Source of the DNA: UMGS1958 sp045542415
Lineage (GTDB): Bacteria > Bacillota > Clostridia > UBA1381
Direction: 5' to 3'
DNA length: 58,961 bases
Assembly: GCA_045542415.1 (NCBI GenBank)
Contig: JAZQKZ010000023.1
Location: 1-58,961, forward strand
How positions within the stretch are numbered: the stretch's first letter is position 1; every line of letters begins with the position of its first letter. The notes below the pieces were generated by a model. That model did no database searches and had not been told where the DNA came from. It saw only the letters and a list, made by a program, of their open reading frames with translations. Both the position numbers and the translations under genes were made by a program. Below, piece after piece: positions 1 to 7,582 of the stretch.

Positions 1-418
1 AGTAAACAAGTCCGCTTTCGCTATCAAGATACTCGCCGCAATATCCAAACGGATTTGACTCATTTGGGTCGCTTTCAAGGCTGTTACCGAATGCATCATA
101 GATATAGTAGCTGTCCTGAAGTCCGCTTGCATTTACTGTCCCTACAACATTGCCGTGTGCATCCTTTAGATACTGTACACTTGTTGTACCGAGCGTTGCG
201 CTTAATATACCGTCAACACCGTAGTGATACTGATTCTGTATTACACCGCTGCTGTTGGTTTGAGCAACCATGTTGTTGCCACTCCATACAAAGCCGGTGG
301 TTACTCCGCTGACGGTTTTGGTGTCTCTCATTCCGGTTGCTTTGTAGGTGTAGGTTGCTGACGTTGCGGTCTTTGTGTTGGTGTATTGACAGCGCAAAGG
401 GACGGATTTATTGTGCGA
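1..418 (-). pseudogene. Rhs/YD-repeat core fragment, 5'-truncated, runs off window
   Basis: The reverse-strand frame is open from an in-frame stop at 419-421 to the left edge. The translation is typical Rhs core: a tyrosine-rich YD repeat, then YIYDAFGNSLES and NPFGYCGEYLDSESGLVY, the signature that closes the Rhs shell just before the variable toxin tip. Homology starts near position 385. Upstream of that the frame runs into a REP-like repeat and has no credible start or RBS, so this is the broken 3' part of a larger rhs gene, not an intact gene. The toxin end lies outside the window. Rhs proteins encapsulate and deliver toxins between cells; that role is family knowledge. Confidence 0.85.
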
Positions 419-463
419 TTAATAGAGGATAGCTGCAATAACAAGAGAACCATCCTTTTTGTG
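391..463. repeat. REP/BIME-like palindromic repeat, copy A
   Basis: Two inverted hairpin-forming arms, one with core GCAAAGGGACGGATT and one with GAACCATCCTTTTTGTG, are separated by about 20 bases. The same two-arm layout recurs at 831-902. It sits exactly where the Rhs frame breaks. Elements of this form in Firmicutes are often associated with REP-type tyrosine transposases; none is visible here. Confidence 0.65.
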
Positions 464-468
464 TTTGC

Positions 469-801
469 CTAATCCTGTACACCTACTTTGATTACTTCGC
501 CGGTAGCTACATCAAAATCAACATAATAAACTCCACCGAATGAGACGATCATAGATCCATCATCTAAATACTGTATTGGATCAAATTTATTATATACTCT
601 CCAAATATTATTTCTTTTTTCAACAATTATTTCTTTTTCGATGGCGTCATAGACTTCGGGATAAGTATCCTTTAAAATTTCTTTTCCACGTTTCAAATAT
701 TGTGCTTCCGGTGATGAATTATTATGTAGTATATTAATGCAAGTCAGACATAAAAGAACAATCAAAACGATTGAAAGTATTTTTAGTATTTTTTTCTTCA
801 T
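469..801 (-). CDS. Small membrane-anchored protein, NTF2-fold immunity-like, copy 1
   Basis: A 110-residue protein with an N-terminal hydrophobic helix (about residues 5-22) that should anchor it in the membrane or be a signal peptide, followed by a compact domain ending in DGSMIVSFGGVYYVDFD and a GEVIKV strand. That alternation of a hydrophobic strand and a G-E-V turn resembles NTF2-fold immunity families found beside Rhs toxins; this is pattern resemblance only. The second ATG (801) is chosen because AAAGGA lies about 8 bases before it, while the first ATG (807) is too close. It is a paralogue of 1407-1748: the first 30 residues and their DNA are nearly identical, and the C-terminal halves diverge. 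It may be an orphan immunity gene. Confidence 0.6.
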   Translation of the reverse strand: MKKKILKILSIVLIVLLCLTCINILHNNSSPEAQYLKRGKEILKDTYPEVYDAIEKEIIVEKRNNIWRVYNKFDPIQYLDDGSMIVSFGGVYYVDFDVATGEVIKVGVQD

Positions 802-830
802 ATTCATGATCCTTTCAGTTTATAGAAACG

Positions 831-902
831 TAGCACAAAGGGACAGTTCTGTTGTGCAATTCGATCAACTGCAAACACAGGAGAAGCGTCTGTTTGTGCT
901 AT
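831..902. repeat. REP/BIME-like palindromic repeat, copy B
   Basis: Same plan as 391-463: a GCACAAAGGGACAG...GTTGTGC hairpin arm, a spacer, then an inverted arm ending CTGTTTGTGCTAT. It lies between the copy-1 immunity-like gene and the broken immunity gene, so the two REP units flank copy 1 as if it were a cassette. Confidence 0.65.
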
Positions 903-1218
903 TTAAGTGTTTTCACATATAACAACATAGATGCATCACGAGAGATTATTTCATCATTGCAAGCTGTCAGGGTACGAAGAATATCGACTGCTTCATTAGC
1001 TCGGTAATTTATGTCAATACATACTCCACATCCCCAGATAATAGCTACATCATTTTCTGAGGCTAAAATATTATCTATGAAAAGATAATAATCTCCTTTG
1101 TTCAAAACCTCGTCGATGATGAGCTGCATTTTTTTGCATATACATTAGCTTTTCTGATTTGGTTTTTTTTATGATATTCATAAAATAACTCTGCACTTTT
1201 CAAAAAATCTTTTTCCAT
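899..1218 (-). pseudogene. Immunity-type gene of a toxin cassette, frameshifted in an A7 run
   Basis: Translation starts at ATG 1218 (MEKDFLKSAELFYEYHKKN...) and hits a stop after 38 codons. The rest of a plausible protein (QLIIDEVLNKGDYYLFIDN...) continues in another frame from the run of seven A bases (plus-strand T run, about 1129-1135). Reading through with a one-base shift gives a single chain of about 107 residues. The ATG overlaps the stop of the toxin tip (TAATG), the tight coupling usual for toxin/immunity pairs. I recognise no named family. Either a real inactivating indel, programmed slippage or an assembly error would explain the shift. Confidence 0.55.
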
Positions 1219-1403
1219 TACTCTATAACTCCAAAAGTTTTTAATACATTTAAGCCAAATTGATATTGTTCTTCAAAACTTTTACCAGCCAGCCAATCTC
1301 TCACTTTTAATCCATTAGTAAAAGGTTGAATTGAACTATAATATCCTGTTATCTTGGAACGTATTTCGGCACTGACAGCATATATGTTTGCTGTTGTGTC
1401 TAT
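1218..1403 (-). pseudogene. Displaced C-terminal tip of a polymorphic (Rhs-type) toxin
   Basis: A 61-codon reverse-strand frame with no start codon of its own, beginning right after the stop of the upstream immunity-like gene and ending FGLNVLKTFGVIE-stop. It has KITGYYSSIQPFTNGLKVRDW and a dense, charged fold, and its stop overlaps the ATG of the next gene. This is the layout of orphan toxin-tip/immunity cassettes left behind when rhs genes swap C-termini. The toxin activity is not identifiable. Confidence 0.5.
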
Positions 1404-1406
1404 TCA

Positions 1407-1748
1407 CTAATCAGGTATTTTGCCATCATTGGAGACCGTGATTACTTCGCCTGTGGTTGCATCAAAATCAACATGATAGACTACGCCGAAAGTAACAATC
1501 ATAGAGCCGTCCTCTAAATGCTGTATTGGCTCAAAGTGATTATACACTCTCCATATATTATCCATTTTTTTAATAGTGATATCTTTTTCAATCGAAGCAT
1601 AATCATCGGGATAAGTATCCTTTAAAATTTCTTTTCCGCGTTTCAAAAAATGTTCTTCCGGTGATGAATTATTATGTAGTATATTAATGCAAGTCAGACA
1701 TAAAAGAACAATCAAAACGATTGAAAGTATTTTTAATGTTTTCTTCAT
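1407..1748 (-). CDS. Small membrane-anchored protein, NTF2-fold immunity-like, copy 2
   Basis: A 113-residue paralogue of 469-801 with the same hydrophobic anchor (LKILSIVLIVLLCLTCINIL) and the same C-terminal pattern (DGSMIVTFGVVYHVDFD, GEVITV). Start at ATG 1748, with a GAGGGGGT ribosome site upstream; the GTG six bases earlier is an alternative. It is the first gene of the minus-strand cassette series and is followed without gap by the toxin tip. Divergent C-terminal halves with conserved anchors suggest diversifying selection on the recognition part, as expected of immunity proteins; that is inference. Confidence 0.6.
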   Translation of the reverse strand: MKKTLKILSIVLIVLLCLTCINILHNNSSPEEHFLKRGKEILKDTYPDDYASIEKDITIKKMDNIWRVYNHFEPIQHLEDGSMIVTFGVVYHVDFDATTGEVITVSNDGKIPD

Positions 1749-1837
1749 ATTCACACCCCCTCGATATACCCCCGAAATTATTTACCAATAAATATATACC
1801 ACCAAATTAACAGCTTTAAACAAAAAAATAAAAAAAA

Positions 1838-3163
1838 TTACCTGCACACAACAGTTTCATGTTTTAGCCTGCCGCTTTTGTTTTCAAAAAATGCCCGTGC
1901 ATATGCGGCATTTTCGGGGGCGTTGGCACGACAGCGTGAGGCCAAAAAGGCAGTGTCCTTTTTTGCGAAGATAACCTTGCCTGTACGGTCATAGTAAATA
2001 TATAGCGTGAAGCTCTTTTCTTTGTATTCGTTTTTTATCTTTTCATAAAGCGTGGCATGGTTGATTACGGAGCTGTAGCGGAAATGGATTTCCCCTTTTA
2101 TTGCTTCGTTACTGCTGTTCATACGCATCTGCTTTATGATTTCATTTCCGTTGTACCATGCACTTGATGAATCAGTTCCGTACTCGTCCATGCGGTAGTC
2201 GGCAAGTCCTATGTACAGGTCTGTTGCACAGCCCTTGAGACTGTCGCACCACCATTTGGAAATTATACCGTAGTCAGCAGGGGCATAGCCGTTATACCAG
2301 TAAATCTGCGGTGCGATATAGTCTATTATATTTTCTCTCGCCCAACGGAGCGTGTCGGCGTACATATCAAAGTACGCACTTGCACCTCTTGTATCGGAGC
2401 CGTTTTCCATGCTGTCTTTGTTTGCCCATATTCCGCACGGACTTACTCCGAACCGGAGCCTTTTGTTTTCCTTATGCACCGCTTCGCCCATTTCCTTAAT
2501 CAGTATATATGTATTGCTCCGCCGCCAGTCTTCAAGTGTCATACTGCCACCGTATCGGATGTAGGTGTCGGAGTCGGGGAAGTCCTTGCCGGGATAGAAA
2601 TAATCATCAAGATGTATTCCGTCAATATCGTACTTTGAGGCAAGCTCTGCGGCGGCTTTTATTACATATTCCCGCACCTCCGGTATTCCCGGGTCAAGAT
2701 ATGTTCCGTTCTTGTATTTTTTTGCATATCCGGGATGTGTTCGTGCAATATTATCCGGAGCGAGGGTGATGGGGGAGGTTGATATGCGGTAGGGGTTTAT
2801 CCATGCGTGAAGCTCAATATTGTTTTCATGGGCAATATCGCACCAGTAGGCAAGCGGGTCAAAGCTGTTAGCGGGAGCAAGTCCCTGAGTACCGGTCAGG
2901 TAATGACTCCAGGGATAAAGCTCGGTTTTGTACAGAGCGTCACCGCTTGGACGTACCTGCAAAAATATGGCATTAAAGCCGAGCTCACGGCAATTGGAGA
3001 TAATATTATCGGCTTCCTGCCTTAAAATATCGGGGTCGGTGGTTGGTTTGGTGGGGTAGTCGAGATTTGCAACAGTAGAAACCCATACGCCTTTTAAGCT
3101 GTCGGCAAAAACAGGGTATTGAAAAAGAATAATTGCAGATAATATAATGAGTATTTTCTTCAT
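1838..3163 (-). CDS. Secreted GHL10/DUF187-type glycoside hydrolase-like protein
   Basis: A 441-residue protein with a signal peptide (residues 1-20). The TIM-barrel pattern matches the DUF187/GHL10 family: GVWVSTVANLDYPTK at the first strand, LQVRPSGDALY, HAWINPYRI, and IDGIHLDDYFYPG, whose aspartates are the likely catalytic residues, then FGVSPCGIW and APQIYWY. Family members act outside the cell, probably on cell-wall or other glycans; the substrate here is unknown. Length is typical. The gene is divergent from malQ, from which it is separated by about 110 bases. An AAGAGGT ribosome site precedes the start. Confidence 0.85.
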   Translation of the reverse strand: MKKILIILSAIILFQYPVFADSLKGVWVSTVANLDYPTKPTTDPDILRQEADNIISNCRELGFNAIFLQVRPSGDALYKTELYPWSHYLTGTQGLAPANSFDPLAYWCDIAHENNIELHAWINPYRISTSPITLAPDNIARTHPGYAKKYKNGTYLDPGIPEVREYVIKAAAELASKYDIDGIHLDDYFYPGKDFPDSDTYIRYGGSMTLEDWRRSNTYILIKEMGEAVHKENKRLRFGVSPCGIWANKDSMENGSDTRGASAYFDMYADTLRWARENIIDYIAPQIYWYNGYAPADYGIISKWWCDSLKGCATDLYIGLADYRMDEYGTDSSSAWYNGNEIIKQMRMNSSNEAIKGEIHFRYSSVINHATLYEKIKNEYKEKSFTLYIYYDRTGKVIFAKKDTAFLASRCRANAPENAAYARAFFENKSGRLKHETVVCR

Positions 3164-3207
3164 AAATATACCTCTTGTGTAAATATATATTTTTCAAGCT
3201 ATATTTA

Positions 3208-3236
3208 TTTACAAAAGCGGTAAAGTATGATATAAT
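3208..3236 (+). promoter_or_regulatory. Sigma-A promoter of malQ
   Basis: TTTACA at 3208-3213 and a perfect TATAAT at 3231-3236 with a 17-base spacer, about 37 bases before the malQ start; GGAGG lies at 3259-3263. Confidence 0.75.
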
Positions 3237-3272
3237 TATAAAATATTGAAGTGAAACCGGAGGAAAAATTTT

Positions 3273-4769
3273 ATGAGAGCAAGCGGCATTTTGATGCACA
3301 TATCATCACTTCCGTCAAAGTACGGAATCGGTACAATGGGAAAGGAAGCGTATAAGTTCGTTGATTTTCTGGCAGAGGCAAAGCAGACATATTGGCAGAT
3401 ACTTCCCATTTGCCCGACAAGCTACGGTGATTCGCCATATCAGTCATTCTCAACACATGCGGGAAACCCTTATTTCATAGACCTTGATATGCTTAGAGAT
3501 GAGGGACTTCTCGAAAAGGAGGACTATGCGGATTTATACTGGGGTGACGATGATGTGGAAAAGGTCGATTATTCCAATATGTATTTCAGACGCTTTGATG
3601 TGTTGAGAAAGGCATATGAGCGTTTTAAGGATACAGACAGAAGCGAGTTTGATCTCTTCCTTGCAAGGAACGAGAACTGGATTTCAAACTATGCATTGTT
3701 TATGACAATTAAGGGTAAGAACGATAACAAGTGCTGGCTTGAATGGGAGGACGGGCTGAAAAAGCGTGATCCGCATTCGCTCTGGCTGTTTAAGACTGCA
3801 AACGAGGAAGAGGTTGAATTCTGGGAGTTTTTGCAGTTCAAGTTTTTTGAGCAGTGGTTCAAGCTCAAGGAATATGCAAATGAACAGGGAGTGCAGATAA
3901 TCGGTGATATTCCGATATATGTTGCACTTGACTCGGCGGCTGTATGGGTGCATCCTGATTTATTTGACCTGGACGAAAATCTTGAGCCGAAATCTGTTGC
4001 AGGCTGTCCGCCGGATGCGTTTTCACCGACAGGTCAGCTTTGGGGCAACCCGATATATAACTGGGACAGGCATAAAGAAACAGGCTATAACTGGTGGCTT
4101 GACAGACTAAAGGCATCTGCCGAGATTTTTGATATGGTAAGAATAGACCATTTCAGAGGCTTTGACGGCTATTATGCAATTCCGTACGGCGATAAGACCG
4201 CTGAAAACGGCGAGTGGCGAAAGGGTCCGGGAATTGAGTTTTTCCGTTTTGTATCAAGCCGACTTGGTAAGCTGCCGATTATTGCGGAGGACCTTGGATT
4301 TTTAACACCGTCGGTATTACAGATGCTTGCCGAATCGGGCTTCCCCGGCATGAAGGTGCTTGAGTTTGCGTTTGACCCGAGAGAGGAAAGCAACTATTTG
4401 CCGTATAATTATGATAAGAACTGTGTTGTATATGTGGGAACGCATGACAACAATACAATTGCCGGCTGGGCAAAGGAAATGGATAAGGATACGATAGATT
4501 TTTGTTACAAGTTCCTTGATTTGCCGTCAAATGCTTCAGACAGCAGGCTTATATGGAAGTTTATAAAGACTGCATTTGCGTGTGTGGGTGACACGGTAAT
4601 TATACAGATGCAGGATTATCTTGAGCTTGGCGAGGAAGCGAGAATGAATGTTCCGTCAGTAGGCAGCGGAAACTGGCAGTGGCGTGCAAAGTCGTCTGCG
4701 GTGTTTACAAAGAAGCTCGCGCAAAAGATAGCGGATATTACAAGGACATACGGAAGATGTTCGAGATGA
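3273..4769 (+). CDS. malQ: 4-alpha-glucanotransferase (amylomaltase, GH77)
   Basis: A 498-residue GH77 disproportionating enzyme that transfers maltodextrin segments between alpha-1,4-glucans in the cytoplasm during glycogen/maltodextrin use. Visible GH77 marks: the N-terminal SGILMHISSLPSKYGIG, the nucleophile region VRIDHFRGF (Asp near residue 292), the acid/base region IIAEDLGF (Glu near 338) and VGTHDNN (about 390). The C-terminus (MNVPSVGSGNWQWR) is complete and length is normal. It stands alone under its own promoter and ends in a short palindromic repeat element. Confidence 0.95.
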   Translation: MRASGILMHISSLPSKYGIGTMGKEAYKFVDFLAEAKQTYWQILPICPTSYGDSPYQSFSTHAGNPYFIDLDMLRDEGLLEKEDYADLYWGDDDVEKVDYSNMYFRRFDVLRKAYERFKDTDRSEFDLFLARNENWISNYALFMTIKGKNDNKCWLEWEDGLKKRDPHSLWLFKTANEEEVEFWEFLQFKFFEQWFKLKEYANEQGVQIIGDIPIYVALDSAAVWVHPDLFDLDENLEPKSVAGCPPDAFSPTGQLWGNPIYNWDRHKETGYNWWLDRLKASAEIFDMVRIDHFRGFDGYYAIPYGDKTAENGEWRKGPGIEFFRFVSSRLGKLPIIAEDLGFLTPSVLQMLAESGFPGMKVLEFAFDPREESNYLPYNYDKNCVVYVGTHDNNTIAGWAKEMDKDTIDFCYKFLDLPSNASDSRLIWKFIKTAFACVGDTVIIQMQDYLELGEEARMNVPSVGSGNWQWRAKSSAVFTKKLAQKIADITRTYGRCSR

Positions 4770-4770
4770 T

Positions 4771-4869
4771 GTAAATTATGGTTTATACGTCTTGTCGGAT
4801 GGTCATTGCAGGGGCGATTCGTGAATTGCCCCTACATTTTCAAATTACGCCGCATAAACCATAATTTAC
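4771..4869. repeat. 99-bp palindrome-ended repeat (MITE-like)
   Basis: Perfect 16-base inverted ends (GTAAATTATGGTTTAT at 4771-4786; its complement at 4854-4869) enclose a second palindromic block containing GGGGCGATTCGTGAATTGCCCC. It starts two bases after the malQ stop. No coding capacity. Size and ends fit a non-autonomous repeat; it may also terminate transcription. Confidence 0.55.
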
Positions 4870-4889
4870 CTACATAAAAGGAGAAAAAA

Positions 4890-5642
4890 ATGAAACTTAT
4901 ATCATGGAATGTAAACGGTCTGAGAGCCTGCGTGCAAAAGGGTTTTCTCGATTATTTCAATACGGTTGATGCAGATGTATTCTGCCTGCAGGAAACAAAG
5001 CTTCAGGAGGGACAGATTGAGCTTGATTTGCCCGGATATTATCAGTATTGGAACTATGCCGAAAAGAAAGGCTATTCGGGTACGGCTCTGTTCACAAAAA
5101 CAGAACCGCTTTCGGTCAGTTACGGAATAGGGATTGAAGAGCATGATAAAGAGGGAAGAGTAATCTGTGCGGAATTTGACGACTATTATGTGGTTGTATG
5201 CTATACGCCAAACTCGCAGAATGAGCTTAAACGCCTTGATTACCGCATGACATGGGAGGATGCATTCAGAGCTTATCTTAAAAAGCTTGAAGAGAACAAG
5301 CCGGTGATTTTATGCGGCGATCTGAACGTCGCCCATAAGGAAATTGATTTGAAAAATCCTAAAACCAACCGTCACAATGCCGGATTTACCGACGAGGAAA
5401 GAGGTAAAATGACAGAGCTTCTGGAGTCGGGATTTATAGACAGCTTCAGATATTTTTATCCTGAGGTTGAGGGAAGATATTCATGGTGGTCATACAGATT
5501 TAAAGCAAGAGAAAAGAATTCGGGGTGGCGTATCGACTATTTTATAACCTCCGATATTCTTAAATCAAGACTTGTTGCGGCGGATATTCACCATGATGTG
5601 ATGGGCTCCGACCACTGTCCTGTAGAGCTTGTTATACAATAA
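4890..5642 (+). CDS. exoA: Exodeoxyribonuclease III / AP endonuclease
   Basis: A 250-residue EEP-fold nuclease of base-excision repair that cuts 5' to abasic sites and has 3' exonuclease activity. Motifs in order: SWNVNGLRA, QETKLQ (metal-binding Glu), CGDLNVAHKEIDL (catalytic Asp and Asn), WSYRFKAREKNSGWRIDYF and the C-terminal GSDHCPV (catalytic Asp-His). Full length for the family. GGAGAAAAAA precedes the ATG. Single-gene unit between a repeat element and the structured-RNA region. Confidence 0.95.
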   Translation: MKLISWNVNGLRACVQKGFLDYFNTVDADVFCLQETKLQEGQIELDLPGYYQYWNYAEKKGYSGTALFTKTEPLSVSYGIGIEEHDKEGRVICAEFDDYYVVVCYTPNSQNELKRLDYRMTWEDAFRAYLKKLEENKPVILCGDLNVAHKEIDLKNPKTNRHNAGFTDEERGKMTELLESGFIDSFRYFYPEVEGRYSWWSYRFKAREKNSGWRIDYFITSDILKSRLVAADIHHDVMGSDHCPVELVIQ

Positions 5643-5756
5643 TGGTTGTAAGATTTGCATAAAAGGAAATACACATTTTTGTGTAAATCAACAGAAATTT
5701 TGCCTTGCAAAAAATGTTCTGGTAAATTTCCTGAATATTATGGTATAATAATAACA

Positions 5757-5926
5757 ATAACAGTCGGAAAACTGATGGTGTCCCTATACTGAAGCAGCAT
5801 CAATCCGACTCTGACCGGCAGAGGCTGCAGACACATAGCCAAATACAACAGGGAAGCCCCTTGCCGGATATTATTGAATGGGTTATATCAGCGGACTGCG
5901 AAAAATCAGTGCAGTCCGTTATTTTT
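5757..5926 (+). ncRNA. Structured small RNA candidate (6S-like size), terminator-ended
   Basis: The 398-base gap 5643-6040 has its own extended -10 promoter (TGGTATAAT, 5741-5749), then about 170 bases with no ORF and several local helices: GCAGC...GCTGC enclosing CTCTG/CAGAG (about 5793-5829), and outer GTGTC/GACAC. A strong terminator follows. Length, autonomous promoter and long irregular hairpin would suit 6S RNA, but I could not confirm the 6S closing stem or bubble. Signature sequences of T-box, SAM, TPP and c-di-GMP leaders were looked for and not seen. It could instead be an unknown RNA. Confidence 0.4.
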
Positions 5927-5937
5927 ATGCTTTTTTT
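5892..5937 (+). terminator. Rho-independent terminator of the small RNA
   Basis: CGGACTGC (5892-5899) pairs with GCAGTCCG (5911-5918), followed by TTATTTTTATGCTTTTTTT. Confidence 0.75.
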
Positions 5938-5947
5938 AACTAAAGTA

Positions 5948-5976
5948 TTGCAAAATTTCCGGTTTTGTTATATAAT
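5948..5976 (+). promoter_or_regulatory. Sigma-A promoter of trmL-degV
   Basis: TTGCAA (5948-5953), 17-base spacer, TATAAT (5971-5976), 64 bases before the trmL start and just after the small-RNA terminator. Confidence 0.75.
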
Positions 5977-6040
5977 GTAATTTGAGTGCTTATAAGTAAA
6001 AATACAAGAGTATAAACATAGCATTCGGAAGGAAAAAATA

Positions 6041-6532
6041 ATGTTTAATATAGTATTGGTAGAACCGAGAATACCGGCAAATGCCGGAAATATAGCACGA
6101 ACCTGTGCAGTTACCGGTTCGCAGCTTCATCTTGTATATCCTCTCGGATTTAAAATAGATGACAGGCAATTAAAGCGTGCAGGTCTTGACTACTGGCATT
6201 TATTGAATGTTCAGGAGCATGACAGCTTAGAAGACTTTTTCAGAAATACCGAGGGCGGCAGATATTTTTATGCAACCTCAAAGGGACAGCATACGCATGT
6301 GGATGTGGAGTTCCGTGACAATGACTACATACTGTTCGGGCGTGAGGATGCAGGGCTTCCCGAAGCAATGCTTGCCGAGCATGAGGAAAGATGTATAAGA
6401 ATCCCGATGATTCCCGATGCAAGATGTCTGAATTTATCCAATTCCGTTGCGGTGGTAGTGTATGAAGCATTACGTCAGCAGGGATTTGATAATTTAAAGA
6501 CATTAGGGCAGATGGAACATTTTAAATGGTAA
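6041..6532 (+). CDS. trmL: tRNA (cytidine(34)-2'-O)-methyltransferase
   Basis: A 163-residue SPOUT methyltransferase that 2'-O-methylates the wobble base of tRNA-Leu isoacceptors using SAM. Evidence: VLVEPRIPANAGNIARTC at the N-terminus, FGREDAGLP in the trefoil knot and CLNLSNSVAVVVYEALRQ at the C-terminus; minimal SPOUT length. GGAAGG lies before ATG. Probably co-transcribed with the DegV gene, 42 bases downstream. Confidence 0.93.
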   Translation: MFNIVLVEPRIPANAGNIARTCAVTGSQLHLVYPLGFKIDDRQLKRAGLDYWHLLNVQEHDSLEDFFRNTEGGRYFYATSKGQHTHVDVEFRDNDYILFGREDAGLPEAMLAEHEERCIRIPMIPDARCLNLSNSVAVVVYEALRQQGFDNLKTLGQMEHFKW

Positions 6533-6574
6533 CTGCAGCCGAGGGTAATAAAAACAAATAAGGAGAGAATAAAA

Positions 6575-7441
6575 ATGGCAGATATTAAAATTGTAATTGA
6601 CACAGGTGCGGATATGCCCGCAGAGCTTATTGAAAAATATGACTTTTCGGTTATTCGTTTTTTATCGATTTTCGGTGAAACGAGCTATGTGCAGGGTATA
6701 GATATAACAACTGATGAATTTTATGATAAGCTTGAAAATGAGGGCGTGATTCCTACTACCTCACAGACTCCGGTCGGAGATTCGTTTGACTTTTTCCGTG
6801 AGCTTGCCACAAAGCACGATACAGTAATTTATTTCTGTCTTTCAGGTGCGGCAAGCGGACAGTATCAGTCGGCAAATCTTGTTGCAAATGAGCTTATGGA
6901 CGAGAATCCGGAATTTGATATCAGGATAGTTGATACACGTCTTTTCTCAATCTTTATTTCGATTGCTGCTGTATATGCGGCAGAGCTTGTTAAAGCAGGC
7001 AAGAGTGCGGATGAGGTTGTTGCAGAGACGGTTGAATATATGGAATCATGGAGAGCATATTTCCTTGTTGAAACTCTTGAATATCTTCAGAAAGGCGGCA
7101 GGCTTTCAAAGGGTGCTGCAATCGTGGGCAGCCTGCTTGATATCAAGCCCGTATTGACAATTGAAGACGGACTTGTAACAACTGCCGAGAAATTAAGAGG
7201 AAAGAAAAAGCTTATTGACAAGCTTTTAAATATAATGGAAGAGGACGAGGATTTTATAAACTGCGACGTAAAGGAATTCGGTGTAATTGAATCACACGGC
7301 GGTAAGGGTGATGAAATTGAGGAAAAGCTTATCGAGCAGTACGGCGAGGAAAGTATTTTAATGCGTTCCACACTCGGTCCGCTTATCGGTACTCATGTAG
7401 GACCGGGTACATCGGCGGTTCTTTTCAGAATCAAAAAATAA
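6575..7441 (+). CDS. DegV family fatty-acid-binding protein
   Basis: A 288-residue two-domain DegV protein. Marks: VIDTGADMP, TTSQTPVGDSF (lipid headgroup loop; most relatives have TSQPS), LSGAASGQYQSA, and EYLQKGGRLSK...LLDIKPVLTI. Family members bind a fatty acid and, as FakB, present it to the kinase FakA for phosphorylation. No fakA is near, so that role is inferred. GGAGAG lies before the ATG. Confidence 0.9.
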   Translation: MADIKIVIDTGADMPAELIEKYDFSVIRFLSIFGETSYVQGIDITTDEFYDKLENEGVIPTTSQTPVGDSFDFFRELATKHDTVIYFCLSGAASGQYQSANLVANELMDENPEFDIRIVDTRLFSIFISIAAVYAAELVKAGKSADEVVAETVEYMESWRAYFLVETLEYLQKGGRLSKGAAIVGSLLDIKPVLTIEDGLVTTAEKLRGKKKLIDKLLNIMEEDEDFINCDVKEFGVIESHGGKGDEIEEKLIEQYGEESILMRSTLGPLIGTHVGPGTSAVLFRIKK

Positions 7442-7442
7442 C

Positions 7443-7547
7443 GAAAAATAAGCTTCGCAGCTCACCGTTTTGCGGAATTCGATGTATAAACATACTCCCG
7501 CATTCTTTAAAACGGCAATTTGCTCGCTTCTTTTTATCGTTCAGAAA
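7443..7547. repeat. About 100-bp intergenic repeat, copy 1
   Basis: Starts GAAAAATAAGCTTCGCAGCT directly after degV. It shares its layout and most bases with 8797-8890, including CACCGTTTTGC, GATTCGATGTATAAACATAC-like centre and AAAACGG...GCTCGCTTCTTTTT. CACCGTTTT and AAAACGG arms can pair, giving a hairpin ending in a T run, so it may work as a terminator. Confidence 0.65.
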
Positions 7548-7582
7548 TAGTATAAACACAACATGAAAGGGATGATTTCATA

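Noticed and set aside
55..312. Plus-strand 85-codon frame
   Set aside because: Antisense shadow of the Rhs core, rich in Cys, His and Arg.
5757..5926. T-box or other classic riboswitch
   Set aside because: T-box GGTGGnACCGCG and signature blocks of SAM, TPP and c-di-GMP aptamers are absent, and a separate promoter for trmL follows the terminator.
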